From positions 248,001-312,000 of the forward strand of contig JBKEEF010000012.1 of the NCBI GenBank assembly GCA_047975765.1: 64,000 bases of DNA, given 5' to 3'. The notes beneath the pieces were generated by a model. That model searched no databases, was not told the origin of the DNA, and worked only from the letters and a program-made list of their open reading frames with translations. The position numbers were made by a program, and so were the translations under genes. This DNA is from JAQWBS01 sp047975765. Its GTDB lineage: Bacteria; Pseudomonadota; Alphaproteobacteria; RF32; CAG-239. The number at the start of each line of letters is the position of its first letter. Positions within the stretch are counted from its first letter, which is position 1. This document shows positions 26,543 to 34,132 of the stretch, piece after piece.

Positions 26543-27145
26543 TCATAAATCTCCGTTTAGTGTTGAAATTCCTGCTAGATATGTGTTCAATAAAATTTTG
26601 CAAGCGGTGTTTTTTTTGACATCTCTAAATTTTTCAAATAAATCATCCGTCAAGAATGGACTCATTGAGAACAATGCAAGCCACAAAACCTTTTTCAAAA
26701 CTTTTTGTTCTCTCACTTTAACACGTCCACAAATGAGGGAAAAATCTTCAAAAAACAGTTTCATTAATTTCACAATTTTGCGAACATACTCATCTGGCAA
26801 GCGATCTGTTCTTTTCTTCAAATGAAAATCATAGAATAAAAACCAAAGGTTGGCATTTTCACCGACAAATTCAACAAACTTTTCCATATATCTATTGATA
26901 TTTTCATAAGGATTTAAGTTTTTTTCAACTCTGGAAAGAAATAGGAACACATCATCAAGAGTCAACATATTTTGAACAATGATATAATTGTCCATATTCA
27001 TAAACTGATTATAGATTGTTCCAACAGAATATCCCGAAGCTTCTGAGAGTTTTCGTGCAGTTAAAAAATCGGCGCCCTTTTCGACGACCAAATATCTTCC
27101 CTTTGTGACCAAAACACTGTATATTTCATTTTTGATGTTTGTCAT
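26543..27145 (-). CDS. TetR family transcriptional regulator
   Basis: 200 residues. The N-terminal helix-turn-helix is visible as FLTARKLSEASGYSVGTIYNQF (about residues 27-48), the rest being an all-helical ligand/dimer domain. It is divergent from a periplasmic protein gene; the 101-base gap holds a perfect dyad TTGAAC-AGT-GTTCAA that overlaps its own -35 box. Autoregulation plus control of the rightward genes is therefore likely. Ligand unknown. Confidence 0.82.
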   Translation of the reverse strand: MTNIKNEIYSVLVTKGRYLVVEKGADFLTARKLSEASGYSVGTIYNQFMNMDNYIIVQNMLTLDDVFLFLSRVEKNLNPYENINRYMEKFVEFVGENANLWFLFYDFHLKKRTDRLPDEYVRKIVKLMKLFFEDFSLICGRVKVREQKVLKKVLWLALFSMSPFLTDDLFEKFRDVKKNTACKILLNTYLAGISTLNGDL

Positions 27146-27174
27146 ATTTAACTTTTAATAAAATAGAAACTATA

Positions 27175-27203
27175 TTAACCTATATTTGATATATACATAA
27201 TAT
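27175..27203 (+). promoter_or_regulatory. candidate promoter of the periplasmic protein-mpl-ldcA unit
   Basis: TTAACC, 17-base spacer, TAATAT at 27198-27203. The operator dyad begins at the next base and would cover the transcription start. Confidence 0.45.
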
Positions 27204-27218
27204 TTGAACAGTGTTCAA
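27190..27218 (-). promoter_or_regulatory. candidate tetR promoter
   Basis: Minus strand TTGAAC (27218-27213), 17-base spacer, TATATA (27195-27190). The -35 is formed by one arm of the dyad. Confidence 0.5.
27204..27218. promoter_or_regulatory. putative TetR operator
   Basis: Perfect 6-3-6 inverted repeat TTGAACAGTGTTCAA in the shared intergenic region. It sits on the -35 of tetR and on the start site of the rightward promoter, so one bound dimer could silence both. TetR-family operators are often dyads of this type. Confidence 0.5.
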
Positions 27219-27246
27219 TTTTTTTCTTAACCCTAGAGTGAAAATT

Positions 27247-28080
27247 ATGAATAAAAAAATATATTTCTTTGCAATGAGCCTTGTTTTGATGTCACAACCT
27301 TGCTTTGCTGCTGAAAAAGAAGTTTTCAAAGACATTCTTTTTTCAGAAGATATCAAAACAGAAAAAACTGCTGATATTGGCAAAAGTGATGCTGGAAAAA
27401 TTTTGGACTCAGCACCTCAAAAAATTGAAATTGAAGGTGTCAAACTCCCAACACGTCGCCAGAGAGAAACCATTTCAGATGAAGAACTTTTGAAATATGG
27501 AGAAGCTCCTTTTGGACTGAACTGGGGAACAAGCCAACAATATGTCCGCAACAACAATGGCGTTTTACTCACAGACATTGGTGGCAAAGATAATGTCCGT
27601 TCATATTCCGCAAGTATGCTACCTAAAAGCATTCCTGATTTTGATATGTATATCTTAAATTTTGGTTTTGAAAATAAGCTTTGGAATATCATTGCTCATG
27701 GCAGAAGTATTGATGATGACAAGCAAGGGACAAAAATTTTAGAAGAATACAATAAATATGTCAGACTTCTTGGTCAAAAATATAACACAAAAAAAGAATA
27801 TTTCACGCCTAAAACAAGTATCGTTGAAGAAACCAAAAGACTTCCTAATGGCAGAGATGAAATCACCAAAAAAGAAGTGAAAAGTAAAATTGGTGATGAA
27901 ACTTTTGTAGAAGACATCAAAAACGGTGACGCATCTTTATATTCAACTTTCACAGATGGAAATGTTGGTGTTGTTCTCACGATTAATGTTGATAAAGGCG
28001 GAAAAACATATCTCACTCTTGATTATAAGCGTATAAAACTTATCAAAGAAAGAGAAAGTAAAACACTTGAAGCAATTTAA
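27247..28080 (+). CDS. hypothetical periplasmic protein, probable TetR target
   Basis: 277 residues from the ATG at 27247; a GTG 36 bases earlier falls inside the operator and is rejected. The signal peptide ends near CFA-AEKE. The mature protein has a Lys/Glu-rich N-terminal part (to about residue 90), then a domain beginning APFGLNWGTSQQYVRNN and ending in a beta-strand-rich region. I do not recognise a family. mpl follows after 27 bases, so murein recycling genes may share its transcript. Confidence 0.65.
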   Translation: MNKKIYFFAMSLVLMSQPCFAAEKEVFKDILFSEDIKTEKTADIGKSDAGKILDSAPQKIEIEGVKLPTRRQRETISDEELLKYGEAPFGLNWGTSQQYVRNNNGVLLTDIGGKDNVRSYSASMLPKSIPDFDMYILNFGFENKLWNIIAHGRSIDDDKQGTKILEEYNKYVRLLGQKYNTKKEYFTPKTSIVEETKRLPNGRDEITKKEVKSKIGDETFVEDIKNGDASLYSTFTDGNVGVVLTINVDKGGKTYLTLDYKRIKLIKERESKTLEAI

Positions 28081-28107
28081 TTAAACAAACTTAATAGGGC
28101 ATAAGAA

Positions 28108-29478
28108 ATGACGAAAATCTTTTTTTCAGGAATTGCTGGAAACGGCATGAACCCTTTAGCACAAATCATGCGTCTTAAAGGATATGAAGTGGTTGGATCT
28201 GACCGCAACTTTGACACCAAAGCTGAGGGAAATGAAAAAATTAGAGCTTTTTTGGAAAACAATTTAGGGGTTAAGATTGTTCCTCAAGATGGCCTTGGAA
28301 TAACTGATGATATTGAAACGCTTTATGTGACAACGGCATTAACTGATGCCAATCCAGATATTAAAGCTGCCAAAGAAAAAAACATTCCAATCAAGACTCG
28401 TCCTGACCTACTTTCTCAAATTTTTGATGAATATGAACATAATATTGCTGTTGGTGGTACAAGTGGGAAAACTACAACAACTGCAATGATTGGTTATGCC
28501 TTAGATATCATGGGCAAAAAGCCTTGTATGATTGGTGGTGGAATGCTCAAAAACTATGAAGACAAAAATCCAATGCCTTATATGATTTATAACAAAGGTG
28601 ATATTTGTGTGATTGAAGCTGATGAAAGCAATGGAACAATTTTACAATATAATCCTTATGTTTCTATCATCAATAACATTTCAGTTGACCACAAACCAAT
28701 TGAAGAAATTATGGCAATTTTTGAACAAGTTGCTCAAAAACCTAGACATGGTTTGGTTCTTGGAAAAGACTGTGCTTACTGCCAAAAACTCACACAAAAT
28801 AATAATGTTAAAACGGTGTGGTTTTCCACAAAAGATAAAACAGCAGATTTTTATGCATATGATATTAAAAGTCTTCCAAATGGAACAGAATATAAACTTG
28901 ATGGCAAAACTTTTCACCTTAAACAAATTGGTGAATTCAACGTTGAAAATGCACTTTCTGCCATTGCAGCTTGTTCTTTGCTTGGCATTGATAAATTTGA
29001 AACAGCGAAGGCTCTAGAAGGTTTTGAAGGTACAAAGAGAAGACTTGAATTAATCGGTTCGAAGAATAATATTAATGTTATTAATGATTTTGCACATAAC
29101 CCAGAGAAGATTTTAGCCTCAACAACAGCTCTTAAGCAATATGCTGGCAGACTTCTCATTATGTTCCAAATTCATGGTCCAGATCCTGCGAAACTTTACG
29201 GCTTGCAGACTATGGAATCTTTTGCTAAAACTTTAGACAAGAACGATATGTTATTTGTTCCTGAAGTTTTTTATAAAACAGAAAATGATAAAGTTTCTGG
29301 TAAAGACATGGTTGAACATGCTCAGAAATTGGGCGTTAATGTGACATTTACGCAAACAAAAGAAAAAGCTCGTGAGCTTATCTTAAAAAATATGAAAGCT
29401 GGTGACAGAGTCATCATCATGGGTGCAAGAGATAATTCTTTAGAAGATTTGTGTAAGAGCATTTTGAAAGAAATATAA
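28108..29478 (+). CDS. mpl: UDP-N-acetylmuramate:tripeptide ligase (Mpl), murein recycling
   Basis: 456 residues. Mur ligase of the MurC/Mpl branch: N-terminal FFSGIAGNGMNPLAQIM, P-loop GGTSGKTTTTAMIG, metal/substrate motif EADESNGT, and FEGTKRRLELIG preceding the C-terminal domain with FAHNPEKI. MurC is the close alternative, but the immediate downstream ldcA, which makes the tripeptide Mpl uses, and the start MTKIFFSGIAGNGM favour Mpl. It attaches recycled L-Ala-D-Glu-mesoDAP to UDP-MurNAc in the cytosol. Gap to ldcA is 13 bases. Confidence 0.8.
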   Translation: MTKIFFSGIAGNGMNPLAQIMRLKGYEVVGSDRNFDTKAEGNEKIRAFLENNLGVKIVPQDGLGITDDIETLYVTTALTDANPDIKAAKEKNIPIKTRPDLLSQIFDEYEHNIAVGGTSGKTTTTAMIGYALDIMGKKPCMIGGGMLKNYEDKNPMPYMIYNKGDICVIEADESNGTILQYNPYVSIINNISVDHKPIEEIMAIFEQVAQKPRHGLVLGKDCAYCQKLTQNNNVKTVWFSTKDKTADFYAYDIKSLPNGTEYKLDGKTFHLKQIGEFNVENALSAIAACSLLGIDKFETAKALEGFEGTKRRLELIGSKNNINVINDFAHNPEKILASTTALKQYAGRLLIMFQIHGPDPAKLYGLQTMESFAKTLDKNDMLFVPEVFYKTENDKVSGKDMVEHAQKLGVNVTFTQTKEKARELILKNMKAGDRVIIMGARDNSLEDLCKSILKEI

Positions 29479-29491
29479 TAAAGGAAGAAAA

Positions 29492-30373
29492 ATGGCAATT
29501 TTGAAAAAAGGTGATAAAGTTGGTATTATTTCACCTTCGAACGAGGTTTCTGCTAATCTGATTGAAAATGGTGTCAAATATTTGATAGAACAAGGCTTTG
29601 TTCCCGTCGCAGGATTGAACGCTTTCAAAACTTATCGTTGGATGGCAGGTACTCCTGAAGAAAGAGCTGAAGATATCAATAATTTCTATAAAAACCCTGA
29701 AATTAAAGCATTATTTTGTTCTAGAGGGGGCTTTGGCGCTCAAAAAATTCTTAATTATATTGACTATGACCTAATCAGAAAGAATCCCAAGCCTTTTTTT
29801 GGTTTTAGTGATAACACAGCAGTTCAACTTGCCATTTATGCAAAAACCAAACAAATCACCTACACAGGGTTTGATTTGAGATATGATTTTCGTTTTGGAA
29901 AACTTGACAAGACAGAAGACCAATCTTTTAGAGATATTATCAGTCAAGCTCCGCAAAATATTTCCTCTGGAACAACTGTCATTGGCGGAAAAACAGAAGG
30001 TATCTTAATTGGTGGCTGCCTCTCTCTTTTCAGAAACTTATGTGGAACGCCATATTTTCCTGACTTAACAGATGCCATTTTGCTCATTGAAGATGAAGAT
30101 GAGAAGACATATAAAATTGACCTAATGCTTGACCAAATCAGCAAATGTACAAACTTTGATAAAATTAAAGGGGTCATCTTTGGACAATTTGCAAACTGTG
30201 TCACCGCTGATCCAAAGCATGGTGGCGTTAATGATGTTATCAAATATTTCTGCGAAAAATTAAATATTCCAGTCATTAAGGATTTTAATTATGGTCATAT
30301 TTTAAGCAGATATATTTTGCCAATAGGTCAAAAAGTTGTGCTTGATGCAGATGCTTGTGAAGTGCGTTTCTAA
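29492..30373 (+). CDS. ldcA: LD-carboxypeptidase (peptidase S66), murein recycling
   Basis: 293 residues. S66 family: VGIISPSNEV at the N-terminus, the nucleophile Ser in FGFSDNTAVQ (about residue 108), catalytic Glu in LLIEDEDE and His in NYGHILSRY near the C-terminus. The enzyme removes the terminal D-Ala from recycled murein tetrapeptides, giving the tripeptide for Mpl. RBS AAGGAAG. No terminator is visible before the convergent gene 3 bases away. The related MccF branch (microcin immunity) is less likely in this context. Confidence 0.87.
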   Translation: MAILKKGDKVGIISPSNEVSANLIENGVKYLIEQGFVPVAGLNAFKTYRWMAGTPEERAEDINNFYKNPEIKALFCSRGGFGAQKILNYIDYDLIRKNPKPFFGFSDNTAVQLAIYAKTKQITYTGFDLRYDFRFGKLDKTEDQSFRDIISQAPQNISSGTTVIGGKTEGILIGGCLSLFRNLCGTPYFPDLTDAILLIEDEDEKTYKIDLMLDQISKCTNFDKIKGVIFGQFANCVTADPKHGGVNDVIKYFCEKLNIPVIKDFNYGHILSRYILPIGQKVVLDADACEVRF

Positions 30374-30376
30374 CCT

Positions 30377-31066
30377 TTAGAACAAGCTTTTTAAATATTC
30401 CCAGTTTGATGCATTGAGCCGACAAATAAGATTATAATAAAGCCCAATTCCACTCCAACCTTGGCTGTTGAATGCTAGAATACTTCCAATTGCCCAAAGG
30501 TTTGCTCCAGGTAAAAACATAAAGCAGAACTTATAGGAAACCTTAGGCAAATCTGTTTGCTTTTCGTGAATTTGAGAAACAACTGTATCAATATGATATG
30601 CTAAAAAATACCCAAGAAAACCGCTTAAGATTAGTGCTAAAGAACTGTTTACACCAAACCAACTTTGATAAATTGTAACGGCAATAGCATAACCAAAAGC
30701 TAAGAGTGGAAAGAAATATGGGGCTATTGTAATCAGCCAGTTCCCCTCACCTTCAAACGCCATTTGTCCGCCTGAATTATCTTCTGCCACTTTAATATGT
30801 TTCACTTTGTGAAATGTAATCAATGCAAAAAAGGCATGTGTCAATTCATGTGCCGTAATTTGCATACTAGTTTTGATTGAAGAATCCGCCATACTACGAG
30901 AGATAAAGAACATAAAAAAACCACCGCCCATTGCCATATATTTCCATGAGACAAATTGGAAATATAGCGGAGAATATGACTGGATAAGAGCAGGAACCGA
31001 AAGGAGGGAAATAATCGCCACTGGCCATTTTAAGAATTCAATAATTTTATCTATAAATTTGTTCAT
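30377..31066 (-). CDS. HExxH integral membrane protein, putative M50B-like metalloprotease
   Basis: 229 residues from the ATG at 31066; a GTG four codons upstream is also possible. Several membrane helices. The motif AHELTHAFFAL lies at about residues 72-82, followed by FEGEGNWLITIAPYFFPLLAF and a C-terminal helical segment. The same plan (HExxH, short loop, Asn ... AlaPro ... Pro-Leu-Leu) occurs in the protein at 26 kb. Zinc-protease activity is inferred from HExxH only. The stop lies 3 bases from the convergent ldcA. Confidence 0.6.
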   Translation of the reverse strand: MNKFIDKIIEFLKWPVAIISLLSVPALIQSYSPLYFQFVSWKYMAMGGGFFMFFISRSMADSSIKTSMQITAHELTHAFFALITFHKVKHIKVAEDNSGGQMAFEGEGNWLITIAPYFFPLLAFGYAIAVTIYQSWFGVNSSLALILSGFLGYFLAYHIDTVVSQIHEKQTDLPKVSYKFCFMFLPGANLWAIGSILAFNSQGWSGIGLYYNLICRLNASNWEYLKSLF

Positions 31067-31098
31067 TTTTTTCGTCACAAGTTACAACTAATAAGAAA

Positions 31099-31127
31099 TT
31101 ACTATATCAATTTATTCTAAATATCAA
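31099..31127 (-). promoter_or_regulatory. candidate promoter of the HExxH membrane protein gene
   Basis: Minus strand TTGATA (31127-31122), 17-base spacer, TAGTAA (31104-31099). Confidence 0.35.
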
Positions 31128-31135
31128 GATTATGC

Positions 31136-31164
31136 TTGTCTTTTTATATTTTTGTTAATAGTAT
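31136..31164 (+). promoter_or_regulatory. candidate promoter of the acidic 98-residue protein gene
   Basis: TTGTCT, 17-base spacer, TAGTAT, 46 bases before the ATG. Confidence 0.4.
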
Positions 31165-31209
31165 TTATTTATAAGAAAAAATATTAAGAATTAATAGGGA
31201 GTTATCATT

Positions 31210-31506
31210 ATGGATGAAGAATATGAAAGTTTTGACTTTGTAGTCAATGACGAAGACGAAGTTATGTTGCTTTTATATCAACGTGAGGGTGAACCTTACA
31301 ATGCTTTCCTTGAAATTGATAAAGATGATAATTCTGCAGTTCTACAAAGAAATCCCAATGATGTAATTTTGCTTGAAGACATTCCTGAAGATGTTTTAGA
31401 TAGCCTTGAAGAAGCAGACAATATTTTGGTTTGTGAACTTAGCCGTGAAGAAAATGATGAAGACACAAAAATCATGCAGGCTTATGAAGCTGAAGTGAGA
31501 TTTTAA
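31210..31506 (+). CDS. hypothetical acidic protein
   Basis: 98 residues, very rich in Asp and Glu from end to end, soluble. The pattern of alternating strands (FVVNDEDEVMLLLYQRE, YNAFLEIDKDDNSAVLQR) resembles small DUF1292-type proteins, but I do not assign it firmly. RBS AGGGAG. It has its own promoter and a strong terminator 18 bases after the stop, so it is a single-gene unit. Confidence 0.65.
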   Translation: MDEEYESFDFVVNDEDEVMLLLYQREGEPYNAFLEIDKDDNSAVLQRNPNDVILLEDIPEDVLDSLEEADNILVCELSREENDEDTKIMQAYEAEVRF

Positions 31507-31524
31507 TCACAAATAACTCATTTT

Positions 31525-31554
31525 GAAAAAGCACCTAAAAGGTGCTTTTTTATC
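31525..31554. terminator. bidirectional intrinsic terminator
   Basis: AAAAAGCACC/GGTGCTTTTT with a short loop between convergent genes. Confidence 0.85.
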
Positions 31555-32770
31555 TTCTACCAGAGAGCCATCTTTGAATATACCTACCTTGGAACAAATT
31601 AATCCCAAGAGACTTTCCAATTTCAATTGCTTGAGGTTCATCAATTCGACTGATGATAATTTTAGAACGTTCAACTTCATCAATATAGTCATTGAAATAT
31701 TTATCTTTTCTAATAACATCTCCAAAATCCGAATGCCAAACAAACTTCATCAAGTCGCAATCAAGCTCCTTATAATTGACATATTTTAGCTTATCCAAAG
31801 TTATTCCATCAATACAAGTTTTGTAGCCCTGATATTGTAGATATGTTTGGGCCAAGATAAATGTTTTAATGTCTGACAATATATCTAAAATATTAAATTC
31901 AAAGGTAATGGTTGACTTTGCTTGTGGTGTGAAATGTTCATCAAATGCGATGAAATCGTCAGAAAGGATTGTCGCAACATTTAAGTTAATACTAAAACTG
32001 TTGCTCAGATAAACATCATCATGCTTACGAATCATGCTGAGCATTCTTTTATCCAAAGATTCAGTCAAATTTTGGAACAGCCATGTATTTGAAGTTAAAT
32101 CAACTCCGGGGATAATGGTTTCTGCCAAATCTTTGATAGAAACATAAACCTCATCAAACAACGTTTTTGGTTTAGAGTCGCCAATAATAATGCAAACAGA
32201 TTGACGGCGAATTAAATTTGAAAAATCTGTAATATTCAAAGATTTTTGCATTCTGGATAGAACAGATGGTGTTATATCTTTTTGCTTCTGCGGAAAAAAG
32301 CCACTAAATTTCTCAGCACCAACATTGCTAACAACTTTATTTCCCTTGAGACTTGCCTCACGAAAATAGCTTTCAAGATTTCTTTTAACTGAAAGTTTTA
32401 GCTCTCCAACAGAAGTTGAGAGATTGAAAAAGCTGATAAAATTACCACTTAAGTTCTCACCATTCTTCAAGACTAAATCATCATTGAACAAATATTTAAT
32501 TTTGATAAGGGCAGCCTTAACCTCATTGGTACTAATCTTATTATAGACAACAACAACATCATTGTTGTAGAGAATAAAAATTCCACCGTCATATTTTCTG
32601 ATTATATTTTCAAATGTATCAACAGCAATTTGCTTCAAATTAATTCTTGCTTTGCGAATATATTCTGCAGAAAAATAAATGGCATCATACTCAGAAATTC
32701 TTCCCGAAATTTTGTTTAGGAAGCCTAAAATATGATTTTCATTGCAATTATCAAGGACAATGCCTGCCAT
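31550..32770 (-). CDS. degenerate GGDEF/EAL-like signalling protein 2
   Basis: 406 residues, soluble. The C-terminal half has the skeleton of an EAL domain without its catalytic residues: FSINLNVATILSDDF (like the SVNLS segment), ELDCDLMKFVW (like DxIKID), and AIEIGKSLGINLFQGRYIQ at the end (like AxxLGxxxxQGY). The EAL triplet position reads FDEVYVSIKDL. The first half has a strand pattern (DGGIFILYNNDVVVVY) that may be a decayed GGDEF. No c-di-GMP enzyme activity is expected. It lies 10 bases after its paralogue with RBS AAGGA, in the same operon. Confidence 0.6.
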   Translation of the reverse strand: MAGIVLDNCNENHILGFLNKISGRISEYDAIYFSAEYIRKARINLKQIAVDTFENIIRKYDGGIFILYNNDVVVVYNKISTNEVKAALIKIKYLFNDDLVLKNGENLSGNFISFFNLSTSVGELKLSVKRNLESYFREASLKGNKVVSNVGAEKFSGFFPQKQKDITPSVLSRMQKSLNITDFSNLIRRQSVCIIIGDSKPKTLFDEVYVSIKDLAETIIPGVDLTSNTWLFQNLTESLDKRMLSMIRKHDDVYLSNSFSINLNVATILSDDFIAFDEHFTPQAKSTITFEFNILDILSDIKTFILAQTYLQYQGYKTCIDGITLDKLKYVNYKELDCDLMKFVWHSDFGDVIRKDKYFNDYIDEVERSKIIISRIDEPQAIEIGKSLGINLFQGRYIQRWLSGRR

Positions 32771-32780
32771 TTTCTAATCC

Positions 32781-34076
32781 TTATAAATAATCTTCAAAGA
32801 CAATTTTGCTGGAACAACCCTCAAAATATAAATTTGAAGTCTGCTTACGCAAACGCATACAATTTGCCTTAGAACATCTTCCACTATCAGCGCAAGTTCC
32901 CATAAGTTTGTGAATTTCAACATCATCAAGATATGGACCTTGGAAATTGCTGATACCATAATTTCTACCCCATTCCACAGCTTTTTTGGAATCACATTTA
33001 GCTAAAACAAATCTATCAGCACCAATCTTTTCAATAGCCTTTCTGAGTTTTTCATTTTTCTCTTCATATTCCATAAGAGGTTCCCAGAAGAGTTTGATAT
33101 AATCAGCATCAAGTTGATCAAAATTTAACATTGTCAAAGCTGAAAGAGGAACTTCGTCAATTAAAACACCATTGCCACCTTTTCTCAAAATGTTTCTTGC
33201 CTCAACATAAAGCTCAATATTGTTCAAAACATCGACGAGTTTCACTTCTACAATGATTTTTTGATGAGATTTCAAAAATTTCTTCGCAAAATCTACAAAT
33301 TCCTTCGTAAAAATTGAGGTCAAATTTAAGTTAATACTGATATAGTCTGGCCATTTTGTGATATTTGATGTGAAAAAAGAAGAAAGGATTCTCTTATCTA
33401 AAAAAGTTGAAAGATAGAGAAACATCCATTTATTTTTCATAATATCACAATCTTCACCAAGTTTAGCATTAACATCCTTGACTGCAAAGAAGAACTCTTG
33501 AAAGTTTGTTTTGACTTTGTCGTCTGAAGGGTAGTTAAAACAACCTTGTCGTCTGATGATTTCAGAAAAATTCATCATCTCGAGTTTTCTGAAAATTAAA
33601 TCATAATTACTTGCTTCAAGCCCAAGTTTGGGAGCAACTTCTACAACATCTGCTTCTGTGCTAATATTGAAGATGACATCATCAACATAATTCCAAAATC
33701 TTTCAAAGTCTTTTGGAAATTGATAAATTTTCGCAAATTCGCTAAAGTTATCCTGATGAATGAGTGGATCCGAGGCAAAACCATGTCTGATTTTTTTAAT
33801 GGCATCATTTACATTTTGCAAAATCATATTCTCACCAATAATGATAAAATCACCATTTTGGAGCTTGAAGAAAGAAGCTTTTGAACCTGCTACGACACCA
33901 TCAAAAAAATGTGCTAAGACATTGACAAAAGAGGGATGTCTATTTTTTGGCTTAAGCCTTGAAACAGCAACATAAACAGCAGAATACTCCTCCATAAAAT
34001 TTCTATTTCTAGAAATCTTATCTAGCATTTCCATAAGGTGCTTTTCAGCTGTAAATGTTTGCCTTCTTCCTATCAT
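32781..34076 (-). CDS. degenerate GGDEF/EAL-like signalling protein 1 with C-terminal Cys cluster
   Basis: 431 residues, diverged paralogue of the next gene. Shared landmarks: IIRRQ in mid-protein, YISINLNLTSIFTKEF, QLDADYIKLFW and AVEWGRNYGISNFQGPYLD. The catalytic EAL is absent (NFQEFFFAVKDV). The N-terminal half has FKLQNGDFIIIGEN, a strand pair like a GGDEF remnant. Unlike its paralogue it has a tail with Cys at 395, 401, 406 and 421 (C-x5-C-x4-C-x14-C), possibly metal-binding. It follows the hybrid kinase by 56 bases on the same strand. Confidence 0.6.
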   Translation of the reverse strand: MIGRRQTFTAEKHLMEMLDKISRNRNFMEEYSAVYVAVSRLKPKNRHPSFVNVLAHFFDGVVAGSKASFFKLQNGDFIIIGENMILQNVNDAIKKIRHGFASDPLIHQDNFSEFAKIYQFPKDFERFWNYVDDVIFNISTEADVVEVAPKLGLEASNYDLIFRKLEMMNFSEIIRRQGCFNYPSDDKVKTNFQEFFFAVKDVNAKLGEDCDIMKNKWMFLYLSTFLDKRILSSFFTSNITKWPDYISINLNLTSIFTKEFVDFAKKFLKSHQKIIVEVKLVDVLNNIELYVEARNILRKGGNGVLIDEVPLSALTMLNFDQLDADYIKLFWEPLMEYEEKNEKLRKAIEKIGADRFVLAKCDSKKAVEWGRNYGISNFQGPYLDDVEIHKLMGTCADSGRCSKANCMRLRKQTSNLYFEGCSSKIVFEDYL

Positions 34077-34132
34077 CTGCTTTGAATTTCCTAAAAATTA
34101 CAGATTACTATTTCTGATATATCCTAATAATA

